A stretch of 64,000 bases of DNA from Serratia marcescens (lineage in GTDB: Bacteria > Pseudomonadota > Gammaproteobacteria > Enterobacterales > Enterobacteriaceae): contig JADMXW010000023.1 of NCBI GenBank assembly GCA_015548865.1, positions 29,682-93,681 on the forward strand, read 5' to 3'. Positions 8,179-16,663 of this stretch are shown here, in pieces (positions within the stretch are counted from its first letter, which is position 1; each line of letters starts with the position of its first letter). Both the position numbers and the translations under genes were made by a program. The notes under the pieces were generated by a model. That model did not search any database, was not told where the DNA came from, and saw only the letters and a list, made by a program, of their open reading frames with translations.

Positions 8179-8949
8179 ATGCTAGAAGAGACTCGCTTAC
8201 ACCGTATCCGCGCGTTGCTGTCCACATTGAACCGGGTCAGTACGGAAAAAATCATCCAGCATCTCGGTGTCTCGCGAGAGACGGTGCGGCGAGACATTCT
8301 GAAGCTGGAGTCCATGGGCGCGTTACGCCGCGTCCATGGCGGGATTGTCGCGACATCGCTGGAGCCTGAACCGCCGCTGTCGGTGCGCAACGCCGTGCGT
8401 GAAAAAGAGAAGCAGGACATTGCCCGCGCAGCGGTGCAACAGTTGAGTGCTGGGCAGACGCTGTTTATTGATGCGGGCAGTACGACCACGCTGTTGGCGG
8501 ATGAGTTGCTATCGATGCCCGGCATGACGGTGATAACCAATAGCCTGAATGTTGCGCTAAAGCTGACCACGGCGGAATCGACAATGCACCATGAGGTGAT
8601 TCTGCTTGGCGGTCATATGGGGCCATCCATGCAGGCGACCAGCGGTGATTTGACGGTGAGCGAGATTCAGCGTTATCGCGCTGACGTTGCGCTTTTATCT
8701 CCGGTGGGGATCACCAGCGTCTCGGGGGCAAGCAGTTTTGCACACCATGAAGCGGCCATTGCTCGCGCCATGGTCAAGAACGCCAAAACGCGTATTATTC
8801 TGGCGGATAACAGTAAGATAGGTATCACCAGCCGCGTCATTTACGCCACACCGCAGGAAATCGATATCATCATTACTGACGCGGGTTCCGCCGTCAAACC
8901 TGAATGGGCGCTGCTTCAGGCTCAGTGTGCTCACGCCATCGTGGCGTGA
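8179..8949 (+). CDS. DeoR/GlpR-family transcriptional regulator
   Basis: 256 residues. An N-terminal winged helix (ETRLHRIRALLSTL...VSRETVRRDILKLES, residues 3-47, then the RRVHGG turn) is followed by the DeoR sugar-phosphate sensing domain with DAGSTTTLLAD, TNSLNVA, LLGG and the ILADNSKIG segment near residue 212. It begins 37 bases after the permease, in the same direction, so it is probably the last gene of that operon and controls it. The ligand would be a phosphorylated intermediate by family analogy. The Shine-Dalgarno sequence before the ATG is weak (AGAG). Confidence 0.85.
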   Translation: MLEETRLHRIRALLSTLNRVSTEKIIQHLGVSRETVRRDILKLESMGALRRVHGGIVATSLEPEPPLSVRNAVREKEKQDIARAAVQQLSAGQTLFIDAGSTTTLLADELLSMPGMTVITNSLNVALKLTTAESTMHHEVILLGGHMGPSMQATSGDLTVSEIQRYRADVALLSPVGITSVSGASSFAHHEAAIARAMVKNAKTRIILADNSKIGITSRVIYATPQEIDIIITDAGSAVKPEWALLQAQCAHAIVA

Positions 8950-9074
8950 GCCGTGATGCGTTATGCGCAAATGTGTTACCTCTCTGGGAGTAATAATAAA
9001 AAACGCTTTTTAATTTTAGGGATATATGTTCATGATAGCGCTAATCCCTTGTTCATCAGCAGGAGTAGCGAGCT

Positions 9075-9503
9075 ATGTCAGTGTCGGCAAGAAATCAACT
9101 TTCTGGTGTTGTGGCGTCTGTAACCGAAGGCGCGGTCAATAATGAAGTGGTTCTGACGTTGGAAGGCGGGGAAACCCTGACGACTGTGATCACCCGCGCC
9201 AGCAGCAACACGCTGGGCCTTGTGCCGGGTAAAGCCGCAATTGCACTGGTCAAGGCGCCCTGGGTGATTTTGGCTTCGGCCAATAGCGGCCTTGTGTTCT
9301 CCGCGCGTAACCAATTCCGTGGCAAAGTGACATCAGTCATCCCCGGGGCGGTGAATTCCACCATCCATTTGGTCACCGGTAGCGGCTTGGCGCTGACCTC
9401 TACCATCACCAATGAAAGCGTGGCAGAAATGCAGGTGGGTGTTGGCAGCGAGCTTGTCGCCCTGATTAAAGCATCTAGCGTGATTTTAGCGACCAAAGCC
9501 TGA
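9075..9503 (+). CDS. Tandem Mop-domain molybdate-binding protein (molbindin-like)
   Basis: 142 residues made of two repeats of about 68 residues. Each opens with SARNQ (residues 3-7 and 75-79), has a GAV-N segment and ends in KAPWVILA or KASSVILA. This is the Mop fold that binds molybdate or tungstate when di-Mop proteins assemble into trimers. Such proteins store or buffer oxyanion in the cytoplasm. AGGAG lies ten bases before the ATG. It stands alone: no mod transporter or molybdoenzyme gene is adjacent. It is convergent with the microcin exporter. Confidence 0.85.
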   Translation: MSVSARNQLSGVVASVTEGAVNNEVVLTLEGGETLTTVITRASSNTLGLVPGKAAIALVKAPWVILASANSGLVFSARNQFRGKVTSVIPGAVNSTIHLVTGSGLALTSTITNESVAEMQVGVGSELVALIKASSVILATKA

Positions 9504-9513
9504 CGGGTAGGTT

Positions 9514-9541
9514 CGGTATGCTGCTGAGTAGCGGCATACCG
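9514..9541. terminator. Hairpin between convergent genes
   Basis: CGGTATGC and GCATACCG form a perfect 8-bp stem between the Mop gene and the end of the exporter gene. No T-run follows, so termination efficiency is doubtful. Confidence 0.45.
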
Positions 9542-9542
9542 A

Positions 9543-11654
9543 TTATGCTCCGTTTGACCCCAAGGTGATAACCCGTTCGGCAGTTGCGAGCGTGGATTCC
9601 CTGTGTGCAATGATAATCCGGGTAATATTCATCTGTTTTATTGCCATGTTAACAAAGGCTTCGCTTTCTTTATCCAGTGCGCTAGTCGCCTCATCCAGAA
9701 ATAGAATGCCCGGTTTGCGGTAGAGGGCTCGAGCGATGAACAGGCGCTGTTTTTGCCCTCCGGAAAGCCCTTCCCCCAGTTCCCCTATCAGGGTTTCATA
9801 ACCCATTGGCAATGCCATGATTGTATCGTGAATATAGCTGGCTCTGGCACACTCAATCATCCATGCGTCATCAATGTCTGGCTCAAAACCGCAGATATTC
9901 TCGCGTATTGAGGCGCTAAACAGCCGATCTTCCTGCAATACGCACCCGATCATTTTGCGGTAGTTATTCACGCCGATGTGTTGAATATTGTTGCCATCAA
10001 TGAGCACTTTGCCGGATTCGGGGGTGAAGAGACCACACAGTACTTTCATGAGTGTTGTTTTGCCCACACCGGAGGGCCCTGCGATCGCTACACTTTCTCC
10101 CGGCGCAATCGTGATATTCAACTCGCTGAATATCGGGGCAGAAAGGCTATCGTAACGAAAACTCAGTGCTTGGGTGGTTAATGAGAGCGGGCGCATATCA
10201 GCGTGAGCGCTGATATTGGGCATGAGGGTTTCTTTTTCACTCAGTGCGATATCGCTTATACGTTCGTTGTGCAGGCCCATCATGCGCAGTTGCAGGATAA
10301 ACGCTACCAGTGAGGCAATGCGATCAGAAAACTGTCCACGAAAAGCGGAAAATGCAACGAACATTCCGAGTGTCATCTGATTATCGATAACCAGATCGAT
10401 GCCGAACCACAGGATCACCACTTGATCGCAAGCGGCGATAAAGGTGTTCACACCACCAAAGAACAGGTCCAGCCGGGTGATGCGGATACCGGTATTGAGG
10501 GTGTCAACTTGCAGGTTAAGCCAATGGGTGTGCCGCCGTTCGCACATACCTTGCATCTTGATGGTGGCGATGCCATACAGCGTCTCCATAAAATAGGAGT
10601 TGGCGCGTGCGCTTCTGACCAGCGCTTCTTCAGATAATTGGCGATAGTAGCTGTAAGTTGCGAGACGGGTGAGGATGTAGATAAGGGTGAAACCGACAAC
10701 CAATAGCGTCAGGTAGCCGCCATACAGCAACATCATGATCAACACCCCCACTACCATGATGCTATCCATGATGGCACCAACCACACTAGCGGTGAAGGTG
10801 GCTCGCAGCGTGTCGAGTGAACCGAAACGCGATTGGATGTCTCCCAGCTTACGCTTTTCGAAATAATCCAGTGGCAGATGCAACAGGTGCATAAATAATC
10901 CCGATTGCCATTGCACGTTGATGAGTGTTCCCATCACCAATGATGACCAGGCGCGAACCATACTGATGGCTGCCCGCAGCAGAATAAAAAAAACCAGCGC
11001 AAGACAAATCAGACTCAATAGCCCGCGATCGGCAGCAGGAAGGGCATGATCCATCACTAATTGCGTGCCAACCGGTACGATAAGCGTAATGGCTTCGATG
11101 ACCAAAGACAGGCAGAAGATCTTTATCAGCGCACCCTTGATGCCATGTACGCTACGAATCAACTGCCACGCGCTGATACGCTTTGTTGCCTCTTCCTCCT
11201 TGAACTCGCTACCCGGCCACACTTCCAGTGCCACACCGGTGAAACAGCGCGATATCTCAGCTAACGCGATGGTTCGGCGCCCCTGAGCTGGGTCATGCAC
11301 GACAAAACGGTTATGTTTGGCGCTGACCAGTACCACAAAATGGTTGAAGTTCCAGTGGAGGATACAGGGGGTTTTCAGTGCTTCAAGTTCGTTCAGCTCC
11401 ACCGACAGCGCACGCGTTGTCATTCCTAACTGTGCGGCGAAGTCGTTTAGCCCAGCAAGCGTAGTCCCGCGGGTCGAGAGTCTGAACTGTTGGCGCAAGG
11501 TACTCAGATCGATATTTTTACCGTAATAACTACAGATCATTGCCAGACAGGCCAGCCCACATTCAGAAGATTCAGTCTGGTGCAGCATCGGAATTCGACG
11601 GCGCAACCGTAGGTCCAACTGGTCAACGCTATTTTTGCGCAAGTTGCTATTCAT
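9543..11654 (-). CDS. Peptidase-containing ABC exporter of a microcin (CvaB/MceG-like)
   Basis: 703 residues in the order C39 peptidase, six-helix membrane domain, ATPase. The peptidase has Cys32 in [12 protein letters not shown], His105 in NHFVVL and Asp121 in HDPAQG, the catalytic triad that removes double-glycine-type leaders. The ATPase has Walker [10 protein letters not shown], signature LSGGQKQRL and Walker [13 protein letters not shown]. It cleaves and exports the microcin in one step through a tripartite channel, with TolC as the usual outer-membrane partner. Its start overlaps the end of the accessory gene by eight bases, so the two are coupled. The precursor gene is divergent at 13718. 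Confidence 0.92.
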   Translation of the reverse strand: MNSNLRKNSVDQLDLRLRRRIPMLHQTESSECGLACLAMICSYYGKNIDLSTLRQQFRLSTRGTTLAGLNDFAAQLGMTTRALSVELNELEALKTPCILHWNFNHFVVLVSAKHNRFVVHDPAQGRRTIALAEISRCFTGVALEVWPGSEFKEEEATKRISAWQLIRSVHGIKGALIKIFCLSLVIEAITLIVPVGTQLVMDHALPAADRGLLSLICLALVFFILLRAAISMVRAWSSLVMGTLINVQWQSGLFMHLLHLPLDYFEKRKLGDIQSRFGSLDTLRATFTASVVGAIMDSIMVVGVLIMMLLYGGYLTLLVVGFTLIYILTRLATYSYYRQLSEEALVRSARANSYFMETLYGIATIKMQGMCERRHTHWLNLQVDTLNTGIRITRLDLFFGGVNTFIAACDQVVILWFGIDLVIDNQMTLGMFVAFSAFRGQFSDRIASLVAFILQLRMMGLHNERISDIALSEKETLMPNISAHADMRPLSLTTQALSFRYDSLSAPIFSELNITIAPGESVAIAGPSGVGKTTLMKVLCGLFTPESGKVLIDGNNIQHIGVNNYRKMIGCVLQEDRLFSASIRENICGFEPDIDDAWMIECARASYIHDTIMALPMGYETLIGELGEGLSGGQKQRLFIARALYRKPGILFLDEATSALDKESEAFVNMAIKQMNITRIIIAHRESTLATAERVITLGSNGA

Positions 11655-12918
11655 AGACAGGACCTATAGCGCTGTGTTTCATGTCGTAAAACGGTGCCAA
11701 CATCCACTGATATATTTTTCGTTTTTCGAGAAACAACGTGGTTTGCGCTTTCATCCCATTCTCCAGATAGAGCGTTTTGCCGTTATAAGGAATCGTTTGT
11801 TTATCCGGCCTGACCATCACCTTATAGTAAGGAATTGCTGAGGTGCGGTTGATCGGTGCACCCTGATAGGTTTGCATTTCTTGTTGTGATGCGGGGGCTT
11901 TTGAGATCAGTCTCACCGTGCCGGAAAATTGGCCAAACTTTTCAGCAGGAAAGGCTTCATAGCGAATATTGACGTTATCGTTGATGGTGATGTAAGGCAC
12001 TGCATCGTTAGGTACCCAAATGACTAAATAGAAAGCGGAGAATTTATCCGGCATGATTTGCGCCAGACTGTCGCCCACGTTAACCATTTGGCCCACAGTG
12101 ACGCTTAATGAGTCTACTTTCCCACTGGATAATGCCCGGATGATAATTTCTCCTTGAGCATCGGTATTCACCAATTCCTTTTGTAATTCATAACGCTGCA
12201 ATTCCATATGAAAGATTCGGTTATCAAACTCAGCTTCCTGAATGCGAAGCTCGCTTTCCAGACTGGTGATTCTTAATGCATTTTGCTCATTTTGAGTGCT
12301 TAGGCTCAGTAAGTTATTTTGTTGTTGATAATAAAGTGCTATCTGATTGGTTAGCTGATCTTTATTGATTAACCCCTGCATCTGATAACGCCGATAATTC
12401 TCCATATTGGTTTTCATTATATTTATCCCTTCTTCGGCGCGCGTAATAATTGCTGAAGAGTTCTTAAGTGCATCACTGTATTGTGATTTCTGTTTATTCA
12501 GTGTGGATAACGTGGATGATTTACTCTTTTCAATCCGTGAAATAATATTATCGATTCGTACCAACTGATGTTTAATGTCCTTGCGGTGGTTATCACTGAC
12601 AACACCGCTGCGTGTACTTTTACTGACGTCAATGCGATAGAGTGGATCGTTTTTTTTAACCTCTTGCCCCTCGTTGACATATTGCCTGACGACAAATCCC
12701 TGTACACCTGAATATATAGCTACTGGGCGAGGGTATGTACTAATTTCGCCACTGACGTTGACGCGTCGAGTGTAAGTGCCGAGGGTGACAAACGCGATAA
12801 AAGCGAAAAGGAAAAATAGGCAAACCAGTGCCGTTAACCAAGGCGAAGTTCCTGAAAGTAAAATGGCCTTTCCTTGCCATGGCGTTTTCCTGTGCCCTAA
12901 TGCCTCCTGACGAAACAT
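11647..12918 (-). CDS. HlyD/CvaA/MceH-type membrane fusion protein for microcin export
   Basis: 423 residues. One N-terminal membrane anchor (about residues 27-50, [20 protein letters not shown]), then a biotinyl-lipoyl-like strand pair ([21 protein letters not shown]), a long coiled-coil stretch from about 120 to 240, and a C-terminal beta-barrel ending in the conserved [13 protein letters not shown] segment. It spans the periplasm and links the C39 exporter to TolC. AGAGAGG precedes the ATG. The gene is first in the leftward exporter operon; its promoter must lie in the region shared with an ERIC element and the divergent immunity gene. Confidence 0.9.
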   Translation of the reverse strand: MFRQEALGHRKTPWQGKAILLSGTSPWLTALVCLFFLFAFIAFVTLGTYTRRVNVSGEISTYPRPVAIYSGVQGFVVRQYVNEGQEVKKNDPLYRIDVSKSTRSGVVSDNHRKDIKHQLVRIDNIISRIEKSKSSTLSTLNKQKSQYSDALKNSSAIITRAEEGINIMKTNMENYRRYQMQGLINKDQLTNQIALYYQQQNNLLSLSTQNEQNALRITSLESELRIQEAEFDNRIFHMELQRYELQKELVNTDAQGEIIIRALSSGKVDSLSVTVGQMVNVGDSLAQIMPDKFSAFYLVIWVPNDAVPYITINDNVNIRYEAFPAEKFGQFSGTVRLISKAPASQQEMQTYQGAPINRTSAIPYYKVMVRPDKQTIPYNGKTLYLENGMKAQTTLFLEKRKIYQWMLAPFYDMKHSAIGPVYE

Positions 12919-12949
12919 GCGACACCTCTCTGCATATTACGTTGTGCTA

Positions 12950-13076
12950 TATACCCGTCATACTTCAAGTTGCAGGTGTGTTGGCTACGTTCACTCATCC
13001 TAGTCACTTACCTGAGTAAGCTTCTGGGGATTCGTTCGCTTGCCGTCTTCCTGCAACTCGAATTATTTAGGGTATA
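12950..13076. repeat. ERIC element, full length (127 bp)
   Basis: The ends TATACCC and GGGTATA are inverted repeats and the centre carries AGTCACTTAC-CTGA-GTAAGC and TTCTGGGGATTCGTTC, which match the sequences targeted by the classical ERIC primers. The length is exactly 127 bp. It lies in the intergenic region between the exporter operon and the immunity gene, close to both promoters. Confidence 0.9.
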
Positions 13077-13449
13077 CACTTGCCATTTTGGCGCTGCCAG
13101 CGTTCGAAATCTTCACGTACTGAGAATACGTTCCTGTATCTGTGCGCTGTCCGTGGTGCAATGGCCAATGACGCCTGATGGGATAGATACTTAGTGGTGC
13201 GCTAAAGCATAATTCCTCATCCTTTAGTGTCAAATGTACAGGGTAAAATTCAAACTTTTATCAAACCAATTCTTAATTTAATAAATAAATAAAGAGAAAA
13301 TGAAACAAAAATTAAACCACTTTCAGTGAAATTCTGGCGGGATGTGATAAATAAAGTTAGAATGAACAAAAACGTAAATAAAGATACATTGGATTTCCTC
13401 ATTCTCTTGTGCATCTATCGATTCCTACTCATCAGATTTGGAGCGAAAA
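13077..13449. promoter_or_regulatory. AT-rich upstream region of the microcin immunity/precursor operon
   Basis: No convincing gene. The stretch is markedly AT-rich from about 13200, like the immunity gene itself and unlike flanking core genes, which suggests acquisition from elsewhere. It should hold the promoter for the immunity and precursor genes. I see no clear Fur box. Confidence 0.4.
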
Positions 13450-13731
13450 ATGTTATCAGGTATTTTTTCTCCAGTGTGGTTTTCAGTAATGTCCTATATT
13501 ATTTTTTTACGCAAGAGAAAAACAAAAAAGCATTCTGTTCATATTTCATTTATTGTGTTTATGTCCTGCTTTAATGGTTTTTTTTATCCCTTATTTACGG
13601 GTTTTCTAAACGATAAAGACATTCATTTTTCATTGGCAACGAGTCTGGTTTCTTCATTGGTAGCAATTATTTTAAATATGATAATTTTCCTTTTAGTTAT
13701 ATTAAACAGGAGGTCGTATGAGAGAAATTGA
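13450..13731 (+). CDS. Putative microcin immunity protein (MceB-like)
   Basis: 93 residues with three predicted membrane helices (about 3-19, 32-52 and 63-86) and a basic loop RKRKTKK. The opening FSPVWFSVM and the ending ERN agree with what I recall of MceB, the immunity protein for microcin E492; this needs alignment. The ATG at 13450 is chosen because GGAG lies six bases upstream; a TTG at 13438 is in frame. It overlaps the precursor start by 14 bases, the same gene order and overlap style as mceB-mceA. It would sit in the inner membrane and block the cognate microcin. Low GC content. Confidence 0.78.
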   Translation: MLSGIFSPVWFSVMSYIIFLRKRKTKKHSVHISFIVFMSCFNGFFYPLFTGFLNDKDIHFSLATSLVSSLVAIILNMIIFLLVILNRRSYERN

Positions 13732-14062
13732 CGCAGATATGTTGATAAATGTCTCGGGTGCAGGGGGGGATCAAACAGATAAGAACCAGCAACTACTTAA
13801 CTCACTTGGTTCAAGCATGGCGTGGGGAGCTGGCTTGGGCGCGGTGGGCGGCCCTGGCGGTGCAGTAGCAGGTGCTATAACGGGTGCTGCGGGGGCAGCG
13901 TTGCAGACGGTCGTAGACGGTGCCGTTGCACACGGCCCGGTTAATGTGCCAATTCCTGTTGTGCCGATGGGGCCGACCTGGAACGGCAGCGGTGGCGGTG
14001 CGGGTGTATCACCCTGTGCGATGGATAAAGAGCTGGCGATCTTTCGTCCTCAATCGTGTTGA
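13718..14062 (+). CDS. Microcin precursor, E492-like core with a two-cysteine C-terminal tail
   Basis: 114 residues. The leader is residues 1-15 (MREIDADMLINVSGA), with cleavage expected before GG, the same length and pattern as class IIb leaders. The core shares long segments with microcin E492 as I recall it: QLLN-LG--MAWGA-LGA, then ALQTV, HGPVNVPIPV and GP-WNGSG. The family's serine-rich tail, to which a catechol siderophore is attached through the last serine, is absent. Instead the protein ends with Cys100 and Cys114 enclosing AMDKELAIFRPQS, a possible disulfide loop like those of class IIa microcins. AGGAGG precedes the ATG. Expected action is inner-membrane permeabilisation of related bacteria; receptor unknown. 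Confidence 0.9.
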   Translation: MREIDADMLINVSGAGGDQTDKNQQLLNSLGSSMAWGAGLGAVGGPGGAVAGAITGAAGAALQTVVDGAVAHGPVNVPIPVVPMGPTWNGSGGGAGVSPCAMDKELAIFRPQSC

Positions 14063-14105
14063 ATACAGACGAGTAACATAACATCGATTATAGTGTGAAT
14101 GTGTG

Positions 14106-14130
14106 GGAGGGCAGCGCTTTGCTGCCCTCC
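14106..14130. terminator. Strong hairpin after the microcin gene
   Basis: GGAGGGCAGC and GCTGCCCTCC form a perfect 10-bp stem with a GCTTT loop. It lies between the convergent microcin and yjbB-like genes; it lacks a long T-run but is the only candidate terminator for both. Confidence 0.6.
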
Positions 14131-14147
14131 TGTCGTTGTACCGAAGA

Positions 14148-15770
14148 TTACTCTGCTGAATCTTCTGGGTCCGGTTCAAGCACATGATACGCTACGGCAC
14201 AGAAGAGCGAATTGAGGCGACGAATATCACCCAGTAGCCCCATATGTAGCGAGCTGGTTTCCAGGCTCTGCGGGTTCTGTTGATGCAGGCGTTCTACGTG
14301 CGCGTGTGAGTAGCGACGACCCAGCAGAATCAAACGGTGTTTGGCACGGCGCAGGCGTTTGGCGTTGGTCACGTCTCCCGTGAGAAACACTGACATCGCC
14401 AGTGAGAGTGAACTGGTGAGACGTTGATGCAGTGCCAACAGCTCTTCCATGCCTTCGGTGGAGAGTGACAGTCTGGCATCCAGAGCCTTGTTAGTGAACG
14501 ACGACGAAATATGCTCGAGTATGCCGCCCGCCTGTTTCAGGTTTAATGCCGTATCGATCACTTCAGCCCAGCGACGTGAGTCTTCCTCACCCAGATCGTC
14601 CTGACGAATTTGTGCCAGATAGAGTTTGATCGCACTGTGTAACATATCAGCCTCTTCATCGAGGCGGCTTATCTCGCGCTTTTGCTCCCTGTCGCCCAAT
14701 AACACCAGGCGAAAACGCTCGAGCATTTGTGCCACCACATCGCCCAGTCTTAATGTTTCCCTTACGGCATTGGCCAGAGCGAGGGAAGGGGTGTCCAGCG
14801 CACTGTTGTCGAGATAACGCGGTGCAGCGCTGGCGTTATTCATATCTTCATGGGGCACCAAACGGCGACAGAGACGAGACATGCTGGTTACCAGCGGCAG
14901 CATCAACAGACAGCGCAACAGGTTATAGATGACATGAAAATAGATGACCGCTTCATCAGGGGCGTAGCCTGTGCCGCTGATCCAACGTGCAAGCGGGGCC
15001 AGCCAAGGCAAAATCAACACGCAGCCGATAATCTTGAACAACATGCTGCCGAGCACCAATTGTCGGGCACTGGCACTTTGCCCACGTCCTCCGAGAATTG
15101 CCAGCACGCCGCTACCCAGGTTCGCGCCAATGACAATGCACAATGCCATTTTTAGCGGAAGCAGCGCAGTCGCTGCCAGCGTAGCAGTAAGCAACACGGC
15201 GGCAAGGCTGGAATAGCTGACCATGGCGAACACTGCCCCGAGCAGCAGCGCCAGCAGGGTGTCGTCGGAAATGGACGTAAAAATCACCAGAATGGCACTG
15301 GAATGGGTGATGGGCGCAGCGGCAGCGACGATTAACTCCAGTGCCAGCAGGATCAACCCAAGGCCGATGCCCACACGCCCCAATTGGCCGACGCGGGTTT
15401 TGCGGTTGGAGAGAAAGGCGACAATCCCGCAGAGCAACAGCAGGGGAGAAAGCCAGCCTAAATCAAATGTCAGGATACGCGCCATGAGCGCAGTGCCTAC
15501 GTCGGCCCCCAACATGATCACCAGCGCTGGTGAAAGGGTAATCAACTGCTGTGATACAAAAGAGATCACCAGCAGCGCGGTGGCGTTGCTGCTTTGTACC
15601 AGCGCCGTTACGCCGATGCCTGCCAGGAATGCCATGCTGGTTTTCCTGATGCTGGCACTCAGTATGCGGCGCAGGTTTGCGCCATAAACTCTCATAATAC
15701 CCGTGCGAACGATATGGGTACCCCATACCAACAGCGCAACGGAAGAGAGCAAATGCAGCAGCGTCAACAT
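14148..15770 (-). CDS. yjbB: Na+/phosphate cotransporter family protein (YjbB-like)
   Basis: 540 residues, close to E. coli YjbB. The N-terminal 300 residues hold two inverted membrane repeats with the QSSNATALLV and SYSSLAAVLLTATL motifs of NptA/PiT-II transporters. A soluble helical PhoU-like domain follows (about residues 330-530). E. coli YjbB exports phosphate when over-produced; the same is inferred here. AGGAT stands before the ATG. It is monocistronic and convergent with the microcin operon. Confidence 0.88.
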   Translation of the reverse strand: MLTLLHLLSSVALLVWGTHIVRTGIMRVYGANLRRILSASIRKTSMAFLAGIGVTALVQSSNATALLVISFVSQQLITLSPALVIMLGADVGTALMARILTFDLGWLSPLLLLCGIVAFLSNRKTRVGQLGRVGIGLGLILLALELIVAAAAPITHSSAILVIFTSISDDTLLALLLGAVFAMVSYSSLAAVLLTATLAATALLPLKMALCIVIGANLGSGVLAILGGRGQSASARQLVLGSMLFKIIGCVLILPWLAPLARWISGTGYAPDEAVIYFHVIYNLLRCLLMLPLVTSMSRLCRRLVPHEDMNNASAAPRYLDNSALDTPSLALANAVRETLRLGDVVAQMLERFRLVLLGDREQKREISRLDEEADMLHSAIKLYLAQIRQDDLGEEDSRRWAEVIDTALNLKQAGGILEHISSSFTNKALDARLSLSTEGMEELLALHQRLTSSLSLAMSVFLTGDVTNAKRLRRAKHRLILLGRRYSHAHVERLHQQNPQSLETSSLHMGLLGDIRRLNSLFCAVAYHVLEPDPEDSAE

Positions 15771-16663
15771 AATCCATCCTGAAGAATTATTGTGGTATTA
15801 AACAGCGAGTCTCACCAGTCGGTTATCCAGCGTGACATATCGCTGTATGCTAACGAAGTGTATCACAGATCCCATGAGTATTTTATTTTGTTCTGATAAA
15901 GTGCAAAAACAATAGAATTAAATACTGCCTATGATGACTGATTTGATTATTTTTCTTAATTATCAGATTTCGCTCTCATCACAATATTACAGATCGCCAA
16001 CAAAACGATGAGAATAATGTTGGCCTCAAAAGTGAGATGACTGGAAAATCATGATATAGGATTTTTCATGTTATTTATCACCCCCGAGGCTGACCCGTCA
16101 TGATTTCAGTTTATTCTCAATAAATTCAATGCAGAATATCCATGCGCTTTCTGCATGCGGTATGCAATTTTGGTCTCTTGGTGAGCATGACGCATGTTTT
16201 CGATAAGTATTGGTGTTTCCGGAAAGCTGATTTGCCTTTTCGGCAACCCTATTTGGGGAATAAGCCTTGACAAGTTCAGGGGAAATAAAAAAGGATAGAT
16301 TGCTGCAATTGACTGAGCGTCATCCATTGATGATGCATGTATAACGCTTACACCCGTCATACTTCAGGTTGCAGGTGAGTTGGCTGTGTTCACTCATCCG
16401 AATCTCTTACCTGGGTAAGCGCATCGGGATTCATTCACTTGCCACCTTCCTGCAGCTGGAATTATTTAGGGTATACAAGACCTAAAACGGGTTTTGTTTT
16501 TTAACGGCTCCGCTTCTTATTCCGTTATCAATCTCAGCAATATTTCTGGCGTGTACTGCACGCCGGTCATGACTTTTTTATTCATTTGTCACGGCATCAG
16601 CGCGGAAAAGCGGCGCTGAGCGTGGCATTTTCAGCAACGCAGGGGACTTAAAAGGGGATTTGC
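15771..16663. other. Long intergenic region without a convincing gene
   Basis: 893 bases separate yjbB from the divergent yjiH. The left 550 bases are AT-rich with scattered stops; an 84-codon frame on the minus strand begins inside the ERIC element and is not credible. The right end should hold the yjiH promoter and includes the ERIC copy listed separately. Degraded coding DNA is possible but not identifiable. Confidence 0.5.
16349..16475. repeat. ERIC element, full length (127 bp)
   Basis: It has the same architecture as the copy at 12950-13076 and the same orientation: TACACCCGTCATACTTCAGG at one end, the central TCTTACCTGGGTAAGCGCAT palindrome and a GGGTATA end. It is about 83% identical to the first copy by eye. 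Confidence 0.9.

Noticed and set aside
13326..13574. 82-codon hydrophobic frame overlapping the immunity gene
   Set aside because: It overlaps the better-supported immunity frame out of phase, starts with GTG without a site, and owes its hydrophobicity to T-rich DNA.
13718..14062. Possibility that the microcin tail is a frameshifted serine-rich siderophore tail
   Set aside because: The other two frames over 14000-14062 do not give a serine/glycine tail, so a single frameshift does not restore the usual ending.
16106..16360. 84-codon frame on the minus strand
   Set aside because: Its start lies inside an ERIC element, and the sequence matches no family I know and lacks a ribosome-binding site.
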